DNA of 64,000 bases. Origin: Aliiruegeria lutimaris (GTDB lineage Bacteria > Pseudomonadota > Alphaproteobacteria > Rhodobacterales > Rhodobacteraceae). Under the pieces are notes generated by a model that saw only the letters and a list, made by a program, of their open reading frames with translations, was not told the DNA's origin and did not search any database. Shown here piece by piece: positions 8,873 to 18,897 of the stretch; within the stretch, counting starts at the first letter, position 1; each line of letters starts with the position of its first letter. The position numbers were made by a program, and so were the translations under genes. Where the stretch lies: the NCBI RefSeq assembly GCF_900099935.1, contig NZ_FNEK01000005.1:1-64000 (forward strand). Direction: 5' to 3'.

Positions 8873-9631
8873 TCACACCACCACCACTTCCGTGCCCCAA
8901 TCCCGGCACTGCCGGCTCAGGGACGTCGTCAGCGGGCGGTCGGTGAAGAAGTTGTCGATCTCGCCGAGTGAGGCGATGCGGGCTGGGGCAGTCCGCTGGA
9001 ACTTGGAATGATCGGCCACCAGGAAGCTCTGGCGGGCCTGTCGCAGGATCGCCTGCGAGACATGGACCTCCTCGATATCGAAATCGAGCAGATCGCCGTC
9101 ATGGTCCAGCGCCGAGCATCCGATTACCGCGATGTCGACCTTGAACTGTTCGATCACTTCACGGGTCAGGGCGCCGGTCAGCCCGCCATCGGAGCGGCGC
9201 AGCATCCCGCCAGCGACCGTGATGTTGATCTCCGCGTTGGCGACCAGAATGTTCGCCACATTGAGGTTGTTGGTGATCACCATCAGGTTGCGATGTTGCA
9301 GCAGAGCCCGCGCCACCGCCTCTGTACTGGTGCCGATATTCAGGAAGACAGAGCAATCATGCGGGATCGCCGCAGCGCAGAGCGCGGCAATCGCTCCCTT
9401 GGCATTGGTATTGAGGTCCCTGCGGTCCTCGTAGCCGATATTGGTTACGCCGGATGGCAGCATTGCGCCGCCATGCACGCGTTCCAGCTTGCCGGCCTCG
9501 GCCAGTTCGGTCAGGTCGCGCCGGATCGTCTGATGGGTAACACCGAACCTGGTTACAAGGTCGTCGACCGTGACCTTTCCCTGTTGCCGGGCAAGTTCGA
9601 GGATGTCGGTTTGTCGGAAGCTCTGTGCCAT
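8873..9631 (-). CDS. glpR: DeoR-family repressor, GlpR-type
   Basis: 252 residues from ATG 9631 (MAQSFRQTDILELA); an in-frame ATG at 9670 adds 13 residues outside the family pattern. The N-terminal DeoR helix-turn-helix reads TVDDLVTRFGVTHQTIRRDL at about residues 20-39. The C-terminal DeoRC sensor has the sugar-phosphate-binding signature NIGTSTEAVARAL and ITNNLNVANIL. It is divergent from glpD, so it most likely represses glpD-glpK (and itself) and is released by glycerol-3-phosphate, as known for GlpR. The palindromes between the two genes support this. Confidence 0.9.
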   Translation of the reverse strand: MAQSFRQTDILELARQQGKVTVDDLVTRFGVTHQTIRRDLTELAEAGKLERVHGGAMLPSGVTNIGYEDRRDLNTNAKGAIAALCAAAIPHDCSVFLNIGTSTEAVARALLQHRNLMVITNNLNVANILVANAEINITVAGGMLRRSDGGLTGALTREVIEQFKVDIAVIGCSALDHDGDLLDFDIEEVHVSQAILRQARQSFLVADHSKFQRTAPARIASLGEIDNFFTDRPLTTSLSRQCRDWGTEVVVV

Positions 9632-9640
9632 GGCGCGAAA

Positions 9641-9650
9641 ATGTTCGAAA
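9641..9650. promoter_or_regulatory. Possible GlpR half-site in the glpR leader
   Basis: ATGTTCGAAA lies 10 bases before the glpR start codon and matches the half-site of the known enterobacterial GlpR operator (WATGTTCGWT). Its position would allow autoregulation. A second arm is not clear. Confidence 0.35.
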
Positions 9651-9741
9651 ATTTTGGTTTTGGGAAGCAAAAACTTCAGGTCTCCTCACAACCGCACGAA
9701 ATGGCACGCAAAAATACTAAATATCGATCACAAAAGAACTA

Positions 9742-9759
9742 AATCGAACATATTCGATT
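9742..9759. promoter_or_regulatory. Probable GlpR operator (perfect 7-bp inverted repeat)
   Basis: AATCGAA-CATA-TTCGATT is a perfect palindrome with a four-base spacer in the 199-bp gap between divergent glpR and glpD, about 70 bases before the glpD start. The TTCG/CGAA cores agree with known GlpR operators. Binding here is inferred. Confidence 0.6.
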
Positions 9760-9830
9760 GACCGACTCATCCGTTTCCGCTTTCTATTGGGGGGAGACAG
9801 CAGCCGAAGTTCGAAGGATAGACATCCGAC

Positions 9831-11429
9831 ATGTCCGAGAAGCGCTCGCAGCGGGAAATTTTCGATGTTTTCATCATTGGCGGCGGCATCAATGGCTGCG
9901 GCATCGCGCGCGATGCCGCGGGGCGCGGGCTGAAAGTCGGACTGGCGGAGATGGGCGATCTTGCGTCGGCCACGTCTTCGGCCTCGACCAAGCTCTTCCA
10001 CGGTGGTCTGCGCTATCTTGAATATTTCGAGTTGCGCCTGGTACGCGAAGCGCTGATCGAGCGCGAGGTGCTGTTGCAGGCAATGCCCCATATCAGCTGG
10101 CCGATGCGTTTCGTGCTGCCCTATCACCCCGACATGCGTTTCGACAGGCAGACCCCTGCCTCTCGGCTGCTTGGCTGGACGATGCCCTGGACAAGGGGGC
10201 AACGGCCTTCCTGGATGATCCGTTCGGGGCTGTTCATGTATGACCATCTCGGGGGGCGAAAGATCCTGCCGGGAACCACCTCGGTCGATCTCAGGAACGA
10301 TCCGGCAGGTGTGCCTATCAACGACAAGTTCACGAAGGCCTATGAATACTCCGATTGCTGGGTCGAGGACGCCCGGCTTGTCGTGCTCAACGCGCGCGAT
10401 GCGGAGGCGCGCGGCGCTCATATCATGGTACGCACCAAGGTTACCCGCGCTGTCCGTGATGCCGGCGTCTGGAAGATCACGCTGCAGAATTCCGAAACCG
10501 GCGCCAGCCGGCAGGTGCAGGCTTCCATGCTGGTCAATGCGGCGGGGCCATGGGTGAAGGATGTGCTCGAAGAGATCGCCCATGCCGACACGCGCGAGAG
10601 CGTGCGCCTGGTACGTGGCAGCCATATCGTCACGCGTAAGCTCTTTGATCACGACAAATGCTATTTCTTCCAGGGACCGGATGGGCGGATTGTCTTCGCC
10701 ATTCCCTACGAGAGCGATTTCACCCTGATCGGGACGACCGATTTGGAACATGACAGGGCCGATACAAAACCTGTCTGCACCGAGGAAGAGAAGGCCTATC
10801 TCATCCAGCTGGCATCGGACTATTTCAAGCGGCCGATCACCGAAGAGGACGTGGTATGGACCTATTCCGGCGTGCGCCCGCTTTATGATGACGGAGCCAG
10901 TTCAGCTACGGCTGCGACGCGGGACTATGTTCTCAAGGTCGATTCGGATGGCGATGCGCCATTGCTGAGCATCTTTGGCGGCAAGATCACGACATATCGA
11001 AAGCTGGCCGAAGCTGCTCTTGAGAAGATCTCGGCCCATGTCCCCGGCGCGACCGGGAAATGGACCGCGGGCGCGCCCTTGCCGGGCGGGAACTTCCCGG
11101 TCGACGGTGTTCCCGCCCTGATCGCGAAGGCGCAGGCCGACTATCCGTTCCTCGACGCGGCTTGGGCAAAACGGCTGGTTAGAGCCTATGGTACCGAGCT
11201 TTGGCAGGTTCTGGGCGATGCAGTCGAGCTTTCTGACCTTGGGGTGTTGTTCGGCTACAACCTGACCGAGCGCGAGGTTGCCTGGCTTATGGACAAGGAA
11301 TTTGCGCGCACGACCGATGACGTGCTGTGGCGGCGTTCGAAACTCGGCCTCCGTCTGGATGCGGAGCAGGTCGCGGCGCTCGATAAGTTTATGAAGGGCG
11401 TCCGCGGCGGCGCTCCGGACGCGGCCTGA
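9831..11429 (+). CDS. glpD: Aerobic glycerol-3-phosphate dehydrogenase
   Basis: 532 residues. Oxidises sn-glycerol-3-phosphate to dihydroxyacetone phosphate at the inner membrane and passes electrons to ubiquinone. The FAD-binding Rossmann motif is DVFIIGGGINGCGIARDAAG near residues 12-31, followed by SSASTKLFHGGLRYLE, the family signature. The C-terminal cap domain is intact to residue 532. First gene of the divergent glp unit; glpK starts 104 bases downstream on the same strand. Regulated most likely by the adjacent GlpR through the palindrome 70 bases upstream. Confidence 0.96.
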   Translation: MSEKRSQREIFDVFIIGGGINGCGIARDAAGRGLKVGLAEMGDLASATSSASTKLFHGGLRYLEYFELRLVREALIEREVLLQAMPHISWPMRFVLPYHPDMRFDRQTPASRLLGWTMPWTRGQRPSWMIRSGLFMYDHLGGRKILPGTTSVDLRNDPAGVPINDKFTKAYEYSDCWVEDARLVVLNARDAEARGAHIMVRTKVTRAVRDAGVWKITLQNSETGASRQVQASMLVNAAGPWVKDVLEEIAHADTRESVRLVRGSHIVTRKLFDHDKCYFFQGPDGRIVFAIPYESDFTLIGTTDLEHDRADTKPVCTEEEKAYLIQLASDYFKRPITEEDVVWTYSGVRPLYDDGASSATAATRDYVLKVDSDGDAPLLSIFGGKITTYRKLAEAALEKISAHVPGATGKWTAGAPLPGGNFPVDGVPALIAKAQADYPFLDAAWAKRLVRAYGTELWQVLGDAVELSDLGVLFGYNLTEREVAWLMDKEFARTTDDVLWRRSKLGLRLDAEQVAALDKFMKGVRGGAPDAA

Positions 11430-11533
11430 AGACACCTTTTCGCGCATTGCGCGGCGTGACAGGGTTCCAGCATCATCTTTCGCCGCCGAGGAGGATCGTG
11501 CGGCGAAGGACAAATCGAAAATAGGGCAGAGCC

Positions 11534-13021
<1,488 letters not shown>

Positions 13022-13064
13022 TCGCCCCGGATCGGGACATTGCGGAAATGGACGGCGTGCAAAT

Positions 13065-13091
13065 AAAAGCCCGGTGCGGAACCGGGCTTTT
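13065..13091. terminator. Bidirectional intrinsic terminator between glpK and ugd
   Basis: Perfect 11-bp stem AAAAGCCCGGT / ACCGGGCTTTT with a five-base loop (GCGGA). A-runs and T-runs flank the stem on the two sides, so it can stop glpK (plus) and ugd (minus), which converge here. Confidence 0.9.
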
Positions 13092-13113
13092 CTCTTTTCG
13101 ATGAACGTACCGT

Positions 13114-14418
13114 TTACCGGCCGACGGCGACAAACTTTTCGAAGCCGGCGGCCTTGGCGTCGGCCTCGGTGTAGATATTGCGCAGGTCTGCCATGCGCGG
13201 CGTTGCCATGCTGCCGGCGACGCGTTCGAGATCGAGCGCGCGGAACTCGTTCCACTCCGTCAGGATCACCAGGAGATCGGCGTCCTCGGCGGCCTCGTAG
13301 GCATCTTCCAGCCACTCGACGCCCGGCAGAAGCGCCTCGCCTTCGCGACGGCCTTGCGGGTCTACCACGCGGACCTTGGCGCCGCCGCCGACCATGGCCG
13401 GGACGATCGTCAGCGAGGGAGACTCGCGCATGTCGTCGGTGTTCGGCTTGAAGGTGACGCCCAGAACCGCGATGGTCTTGCCGTTGAAGCTGTCGCCGCA
13501 GAGGTCGCGCAGCTTGTCGATCATGCGCCGCTTCACCGCCTCGTTCACGCGGATGACGGTCTCGGTGATCTCCTGCGGAACCGAATGGTCCTGCCCGATC
13601 CGCGCGAGCGCGCTGGTGTCCTTCGGAAAGCAGGAGCCGCCATAACCGGGGCCGGCATGCAGGAACTTGTTGCCGATCCGCCCGTCGAGCCCCATCCCCT
13701 TGGAAACGGCCTTCACATCGGCGCCGACGCGTTCGCAGAGTGCCGCGATCTCGTTGATAAAGGTGATCTTGGTCGCAAGGAAGGCATTGGCGGCGTATTT
13801 GATCATCTCTGCCGATTCCAGGTCGGTGTAGACGATCGGGAAATCGCGCAGGAAGAGCGGGCGATAGATCTCGCCCATCGTCTCCTTGGCACGCTCCCCG
13901 TTGATCCCGACAACAACGCGGTCCGGCCGCATGAAATCGTCGATCGCCGCGCCTTCACGCAGGAACTCGGGGTTGGAGGCGACGTCGAAATCGAGATCGG
14001 GGCGCGTTTCGCGCACGATCCGCTCGACCTCGCGATTGGTGCCAACGGGGACGGTGGATTTCGTGACGATGACGGCGTAGCCGGTGAGGCAATTGGCGAC
14101 CTCCTCCGCGGCTGCATAGACATAGGTCAGGTCCGCATGGCCATCGCCGCGCCGCGTCGGTGTGCCGACGGCGATGAACACGGCATCGGCACTATCGACA
14201 GCCGTGGCCAGATCCTCGGTGAAGGACAGCCGGCCGGCGGCCACGTTGCGTTCCATCAGCGAGTCGAGCCCCGGCTCGTAGATCGGCACCTCGCCGCGAA
14301 CCAGCATCTCGATCTTGGCCGGGTTCTTGTCCACGCAGACAACCTCATGCCCGAAATCCGAGAAACACACCCCAGAGACCAGACCCACATAACCGGTCCC
14401 GATCATTGCAATCTTCAT
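13114..14418 (-). CDS. ugd: UDP-glucose 6-dehydrogenase
   Basis: 434 residues from ATG 14418, chosen because GGAG stands eight bases ahead and the NAD-binding motif MKIAMIGTGYVGLVSGVCFS starts at once. Oxidises UDP-glucose to UDP-glucuronate using two NAD+. Visible family marks: the central FLATKITFINEIAALCERVG helix, the catalytic cysteine in PGYGGSCFPKDTSAL, and the C-terminal UDP-binding LGVTFKPNTDDMRESPSL. UDP-glucuronate (or UDP-galacturonate after epimerisation) feeds polysaccharide and lipid A modification. The gene faces the same way as the upstream glycosyltransferase trio, but 142 bases separate them. Confidence 0.96.
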   Translation of the reverse strand: MKIAMIGTGYVGLVSGVCFSDFGHEVVCVDKNPAKIEMLVRGEVPIYEPGLDSLMERNVAAGRLSFTEDLATAVDSADAVFIAVGTPTRRGDGHADLTYVYAAAEEVANCLTGYAVIVTKSTVPVGTNREVERIVRETRPDLDFDVASNPEFLREGAAIDDFMRPDRVVVGINGERAKETMGEIYRPLFLRDFPIVYTDLESAEMIKYAANAFLATKITFINEIAALCERVGADVKAVSKGMGLDGRIGNKFLHAGPGYGGSCFPKDTSALARIGQDHSVPQEITETVIRVNEAVKRRMIDKLRDLCGDSFNGKTIAVLGVTFKPNTDDMRESPSLTIVPAMVGGGAKVRVVDPQGRREGEALLPGVEWLEDAYEAAEDADLLVILTEWNEFRALDLERVAGSMATPRMADLRNIYTEADAKAAGFEKFVAVGR

Positions 14419-14559
14419 GAATTTGTCTCCGCAGGTTCCTGAATGGTGCAAAGCGAATGGTGCATCGCGTCCGCGCTGTCAATGCGACGGGGGGCGCGGT
14501 GCTCGGAGTATTGCCGACTTGTCCGGGTTTCGCCTGTGACAAAGCGGGCTCGGAACGTC

Positions 14560-16047
14560 TTAATTGCCCGGACGCGCGACCAGGCATTGCGCGTCGACCA
14601 GGAACAGTTTCTGCGAACGATGGGCATAGGCACCGTTTTGCGGAGCGATCCGGCCCAGCGAGACAGATTCCGTGCATTCATTGGGAGCGTTCTTTTGTTT
14701 GCTGACAAACAGGACCGGTTCCGTAAGATCCGAAGGCATGGAATGTTTGAGAACATAGTGATTGGGGGCACGTCCTGAAACCGGGCGGGCATAGACCGCA
14801 ATCGGGCCGTCCTTGTTGAAATAGAACAGATCGGCCAGCACATCGCGGTCATCCGCGACGATGGCGCGCACCCCCCTTGTTTTCGCCGCTTCGAGAATAC
14901 TTTGGCTCATGTCGCTGCGCCCCAGATACCGGGCCAGCAGCAGTTCGCCGTCGGCGCCGAGGCGCAGACCGGTTCCGAACACCGTCAGGACCGGCAGGAG
15001 GACTGCCAGCAGGAGGTGAATGCCCATGCTCACTTTCAGCAATCCCGGGCGATTGGTGAGCAGCCACGGGACGACCAGAAGCGTTCCAGCGATATAGGCA
15101 GTCGCCGCCCAGTTGGCATAGGCCTGGCTGAGAAGCGCCTGAACGGAGACGATGGCAAGGATAGGCAGCGAAAACAGCAGCAGGAATTTCTGTTCCGCCG
15201 AGATGCGCCGGGGGCGGGCTGCGAGATAGAGAAGGCAGGCAAACAGGATCGGACCGAAAACCGCGAATTGCGAGCCGAGGAATTCGGCCAGTCCGACGAA
15301 ATTCAGCGTGGCATTGTCGCCCGGGTTCCGTACCCAGTCGGCATTGTCCAACGTGTGCTCGACCGTGCTCAACCCGTTGGCGAGGTTCCACAGGATATTG
15401 GGCGATATCGCCAGCAGGAAAGCGGCGAAACCAGAGGCTGCCGGTTTCCATCCCGGTCGGGCCTGCCAGAGCAGGGCGGCGGAGAGGCCAGCGCAGATGA
15501 TGAAATAGACCGCCGCGTACTTGCCGAGAAAGCCGATGCCGAGCGAAAGACCGGCCAGGATTGCCCAACGATGCGAGCCGCCGACGTCCAGCCCGCGCAT
15601 CCAGGCCAGCAGGGACAGCACGAGGAACGGTACCATGACCGTGTCGGTCGAGATCATCAGGCTTCCGATTGCGACCATCGGCAAAGTAACATAGGTCGCG
15701 CAGACCCAGATCGCGGCTTGCTTGCCGAAACGGGGTGCGGCGATTGCCGCCAGCAGCAGCCCCGTTACGCAATGCAGCAGCGGACCCGGGATGCGCACCC
15801 AGAAGCTCGCATCCGACCCGCCGATCTCCGTGGCCGCCCGTATGGCCCAGCCGATCAGCGGTGGCTTGGAATAGTAGCCGAAGGCCAGCTCCTGCCCCCA
15901 GAGCCAGTATTGCGCTTCATCAACGAACAGATCGGTGCGGTTTGCCGCAAGCAAGGCAATGCGGAATGTGGTGACCGCCAGCGCGACCAGAAGGGCGGGA
16001 GCGAACCAACCGCGCGTTTCAGCGGGCGATTTTGCGGCGTTCGGCAT
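14560..16047 (-). CDS. ArnT-like lipid-linked-sugar glycosyltransferase (GT83/GT39)
   Basis: 495 residues with about ten hydrophobic helices. The N-terminal region has the family signature VDEAQYWLWGQELAFGYYSK-PPLIGW, including the catalytic acidic residues after the first helix. ArnT-type enzymes take a sugar from an undecaprenyl (or dodecaprenyl) phosphate donor on the periplasmic face and add it to lipid A or another lipid. Its start overlaps the LAB_N gene by 29 bases, and the GT2 gene lies just upstream. The trio therefore looks like one donor-synthesis/transfer pathway. The actual sugar cannot be read from sequence. Confidence 0.85.
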   Translation of the reverse strand: MPNAAKSPAETRGWFAPALLVALAVTTFRIALLAANRTDLFVDEAQYWLWGQELAFGYYSKPPLIGWAIRAATEIGGSDASFWVRIPGPLLHCVTGLLLAAIAAPRFGKQAAIWVCATYVTLPMVAIGSLMISTDTVMVPFLVLSLLAWMRGLDVGGSHRWAILAGLSLGIGFLGKYAAVYFIICAGLSAALLWQARPGWKPAASGFAAFLLAISPNILWNLANGLSTVEHTLDNADWVRNPGDNATLNFVGLAEFLGSQFAVFGPILFACLLYLAARPRRISAEQKFLLLFSLPILAIVSVQALLSQAYANWAATAYIAGTLLVVPWLLTNRPGLLKVSMGIHLLLAVLLPVLTVFGTGLRLGADGELLLARYLGRSDMSQSILEAAKTRGVRAIVADDRDVLADLFYFNKDGPIAVYARPVSGRAPNHYVLKHSMPSDLTEPVLFVSKQKNAPNECTESVSLGRIAPQNGAYAHRSQKLFLVDAQCLVARPGN

Positions 16048-16327
16048 GGATCAGCCAGAGGTTCCGACAATAGATGAAGACGCCCATGGATTGACCGAGG
16101 ATGAAGACCGGGTCCTTGCGGTAGACCGCATAGGCGAACAGGATGAAGCCGCCACCAATGGACAGGTACCAGAAGGCGAGTGGAACAACCGACCGGCGCG
16201 CGCGTTCCGAGGCGATCCACTGCACGAGGAAGCGGGCGGTAAAGAGCAACTGGCCGCCGAGGCCGATCATGACCCAGAGGAACTCGGTCCAGTTCGAGAC
16301 GGCCAGAATGCGGAAGACCTGTTCCAT
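16019..16327 (-). CDS. Small LAB_N (lipid-A-disaccharide-synthase N-terminal) membrane protein
   Basis: 102 residues from ATG 16327. Three hydrophobic segments and the pattern WTEFLWVMIGLGGQLLFTAR-FLVQWIASERARRSVVP-LAFWYLSIGGG mark the LAB_N domain, first noted at the N-terminus of some LpxB proteins but often free-standing. Its role is unproved; stand-alone copies lie next to GT2 polyprenyl-phosphate glycosyltransferases. Here the GT2 stop is four bases upstream and the ArnT-like start overlaps downstream, so tight co-translation is likely. A helper or flipping function for the lipid-linked sugar is an inference. Confidence 0.85.
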   Translation of the reverse strand: MEQVFRILAVSNWTEFLWVMIGLGGQLLFTARFLVQWIASERARRSVVPLAFWYLSIGGGFILFAYAVYRKDPVFILGQSMGVFIYCRNLWLIHAERRKIAR

Positions 16328-16331
16328 TATG

Positions 16332-17072
16332 TCAGATACCTTCCTGTCCGGCGTCGAAACGTTCCTGCGGCTGGGCCTTCTTGCGGCGTCGAATGAGCCA
16401 AGAGACGGCCAGCAGGTCCGGGATACCGACGAGGGCACGCCGGAAATTGGTGTAGTTGGAGCTTCCGGCCTGACGTTCGCGGTGGCTCACATCGACCAGC
16501 AGGATCTCCCAGTTGTCGCGCTTGAAGAGCGCGGGCAGGTAGCGATGCATGTGATCGAAATAGGGCAGGGCGAGAAACGCGTCCCGGCGGAAGCCCTTGA
16601 GCCCGCAGCCGGTATCGCGGGTCCCATCCTTGAGGATCCAGGCGCGCAGGCCATTGGCGAATTTCGACCCCCAGCGTTTGGAAAGCGTGTCCTGGCGGGC
16701 GACGCGCTGGCCGGCCACGAGTCCAAGCTTGCCGGTCTCGTCGGCAAGCAGCGGTTGAAACAACTTTGGAAGCTCCGAAGGCGGGTTCTGCCCGTCGCCG
16801 TCCAGGGTGCAGATGACACGGCCTTTCGCGGCCAGAACGCCGCTGTGAACCGCCGCGCTTTGCCCAGCCGAATTCGGGTGCGACAGCAGTCGGACATTGC
16901 CGAGAACCGTGTTCATGCGCAGTGCCTCGGCGGCGGTTGCGTCATCCGATCCGTCGTCGATGACAATGATTTCCGAGGAGACGTCCGAGCAGGCTTCCGC
17001 GATCCCTTCCAGAAGAGGGCCCACATTCACCTCCTCGTTCTTCATCGGGATCACTACCGATACATCGACCAT
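16332..17072 (-). CDS. GT2 family polyprenyl-phosphate glycosyltransferase
   Basis: 246 residues, soluble GT-A fold without the C-terminal membrane helices of ArnC or GtrB. Motifs: VSVVIPMKNEEVNVGPLLEG at the N-terminus, IIVIDDGSDDAT, the DxD-type TLDGDGQNPPSELP and the acceptor-loop RDTGCGLKGFRRDAF. It resembles dolichol-phosphate-mannose synthase, so it likely charges a polyprenyl phosphate with a sugar from a nucleotide donor on the cytoplasmic face. First gene of the GT2/LAB_N/ArnT-like run. The nearby ugd suggests a uronic-acid donor, but this is inference only. Confidence 0.88.
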   Translation of the reverse strand: MVDVSVVIPMKNEEVNVGPLLEGIAEACSDVSSEIIVIDDGSDDATAAEALRMNTVLGNVRLLSHPNSAGQSAAVHSGVLAAKGRVICTLDGDGQNPPSELPKLFQPLLADETGKLGLVAGQRVARQDTLSKRWGSKFANGLRAWILKDGTRDTGCGLKGFRRDAFLALPYFDHMHRYLPALFKRDNWEILLVDVSHRERQAGSSNYTNFRRALVGIPDLLAVSWLIRRRKKAQPQERFDAGQEGI

Positions 17073-17159
17073 TTCCGCCTCGCTCTTCTATGTCCGACCA
17101 TGCCGAGTGGTTGCAGCCGGGCTTTAACGTCATAGCAGGCCACATGTCCATGGCTGCGG

Positions 17160-18230
17160 TCATTGACGCTGGAGAGTGTCTCCCATCGTCACTTTCGGCA
17201 TCAGGACGACATGCTCGCCACCGGCGAGGGCGGGGGAGCCTGCGCGCTCGGCAATAATCCGCGCCGCGGCCTCGCCGATCTCGCGCCGGCAGGAATCCAT
17301 CGTAGCCAGTTGCCGGGGAAGCCCGTCGAGAAGCTCAATATTGTTGAAACCGGCCATGCCGACCCGTCCGGGAATGTCGATCCCGTTCTCCATGCAGTAG
17401 AGCATGCCGCCCGCACCGATCAGGTCATTGGAGTAATACAGGAAATCCAGGTCCGGGCTGCGTTCGAGAATGGCCTTGGTCATTTCCCGACCCTTGCCGA
17501 AGCCTGAGCCGCCTTCGTAATATTCTTCGTCGGCCAGCTTCATTCCGGCCGCTTCGAGCGCATCGACAAAGCCGTCCAGGCGCTTCTTTGCCCGGTGGTC
17601 CAGCGGCATCTTCGTGCCGAGGAAGCCTATCCGCTTGTAGCCGGCCTCGATGATCGCTTGCGCCATGACGCGCCCGGCCCGCCGGTGGGAAATGCCGACC
17701 ACCGAATCAATGGGCTCTCCGTCGACATCCATGATCTCGACCACCGGGATCCCGGCATTCCGGAGCATGGCCTTGGAGGCTTCCGAGCGTTCGAGCCCGG
17801 CGATGATCACGCCGGACGGCCGCCAACTCAGCATTTCATAGAGGACCTTTTCCTCCTGCTCGGGGCGGTAATGGGTAACGCCGAGAACAGGCTGAAGTTC
17901 GGTATCTTCCAGGACATTCGAGATGCCGTCGATAACCTCGGGAAAGACCATGTTGGAGAGCGAAGGCAGGATGACCGCCACAAGGTTGACGCGGCTCGAG
18001 GCGAGCGCGCCCGCGATCTTGTTCGGTACGTATCCAAGTTTCTTCGCTGCGGCGAGAACGCGCTCGCGTGTCGCCGCGCTGACGTCGCCACGGTTCCTGA
18101 GAACACGGCTGACGGTCATTTCGCTTACCCCGGACGCTTCTGAGACGTCCCGCAAAGTCAGCGGTCTGCGCGCTTCGGTTGGGGTCGTGGCTGCGATGCC
18201 GGCGGAAGAGGTGGGATCATCAGTGCTCAT
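17160..18230 (-). CDS. LacI/GntR-type transcriptional repressor
   Basis: 356 residues. N-terminal LacI helix-turn-helix TLRDVSEASGVSEMTVSRVL, then the hinge KKLGYVPNKIAGALASSR. A periplasmic-binding-protein-like sensor domain follows to the C-terminus. Closest in look to GntR (gluconate) repressors, but no sugar transport or catabolic genes are adjacent, so the effector is unknown. The upstream 110 bases contain two identical AAAGCGCTCA elements, likely for autoregulation. It sits where further flagellar genes would be expected after fliL. No Shine-Dalgarno is evident before ATG 18230. Confidence 0.92.
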   Translation of the reverse strand: MSTDDPTSSAGIAATTPTEARRPLTLRDVSEASGVSEMTVSRVLRNRGDVSAATRERVLAAAKKLGYVPNKIAGALASSRVNLVAVILPSLSNMVFPEVIDGISNVLEDTELQPVLGVTHYRPEQEEKVLYEMLSWRPSGVIIAGLERSEASKAMLRNAGIPVVEIMDVDGEPIDSVVGISHRRAGRVMAQAIIEAGYKRIGFLGTKMPLDHRAKKRLDGFVDALEAAGMKLADEEYYEGGSGFGKGREMTKAILERSPDLDFLYYSNDLIGAGGMLYCMENGIDIPGRVGMAGFNNIELLDGLPRQLATMDSCRREIGEAAARIIAERAGSPALAGGEHVVLMPKVTMGDTLQRQ

Positions 18231-18260
18231 GGCGGAGTGTTAGCGCCAATTCTTGCCTTG

Positions 18261-18341
18261 TAAAAGCGCTCACACTGCAGATCGCCGCTGAAAAGCACGG
18301 CAATCTGTCGCGATATGTCTTTTGGGTCACCAAAGCGCTCA
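18261..18341. promoter_or_regulatory. Two candidate LacI-family operators
   Basis: AAAGCGCTCA occurs at 18263-18272 and 18332-18341, 69 bases apart, immediately upstream of the LacI-type gene. Each contains the self-complementary AGCGCT with a central CG, typical of LacI-family operators; the first is embedded in the longer imperfect palindrome TGTAAAAGCGCTCACA. Autoregulation by looping is plausible but untested. Confidence 0.55.
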
Positions 18342-18346
18342 AGGGC

Positions 18347-18886
18347 TCACAGGTCCTGACGGGCAATATCGGTGATCAGGACGTTCAGGATGTCATGCCC
18401 GACGAGCTTTCGGCCTGCCAGTTTCAGCTCGCGACGCAGGATGTCCATGTTGCCACCGCTGGTAATTATGCCGTCGAACCCGCCCATGTTCGCATGATCG
18501 AACAGGACCTGCAGGAACGTGTCGCGAAGACGCGGCTCCAGGGCAAAGATCTTTTCGCGGTAGCCGAGCGTTGTCTCGAGGCTGAGCGAGAGCACGACCA
18601 TCGATACCACGCGGCCATCCTTCAACACGGGCACGATGAACTGGTTGTTCAGTTTCGTGAACTCCGTGTCTCCGGAGACCGTATCATGCCCCCCATCCTT
18701 CGTGTCACCATGGCCATCGGACTCGGTAGAATCGGCGCTTAAAGGTTGCGCGGCGTGGGCGTCTCCCGCTGCTGCCGCGTTTTCCGACTCGCTGCCCGGA
18801 ACCGGGGCGGGTTTCAGATAGAGCCCGGCCCCGACACCCGTGGCAGCGCCGAACAGGGCAAGCAGGAGTGGCAGGATGAGACGCAT
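18347..18886 (-). CDS. fliL: Flagellar basal-body protein FliL
   Basis: 179 residues: one N-terminal membrane helix (about 2-22), an Ala/Asp/His-rich linker to about residue 75, then the FliL periplasmic domain (NNQFIVPVLKDGRVVSMVVL to the C-terminus). FliL stabilises the stator-rotor interface. Its start is 11 bases after the flgH stop, as part of the fliL-proximal end of the flg operon. In related genomes more motor genes (for example fliF) follow; here the next gene is the unrelated LacI regulator, so the cluster is cut. Confidence 0.88.
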   Translation of the reverse strand: MRLILPLLLALFGAATGVGAGLYLKPAPVPGSESENAAAAGDAHAAQPLSADSTESDGHGDTKDGGHDTVSGDTEFTKLNNQFIVPVLKDGRVVSMVVLSLSLETTLGYREKIFALEPRLRDTFLQVLFDHANMGGFDGIITSGGNMDILRRELKLAGRKLVGHDILNVLITDIARQDL

Positions 18887-18897
18887 GACGACACTCC

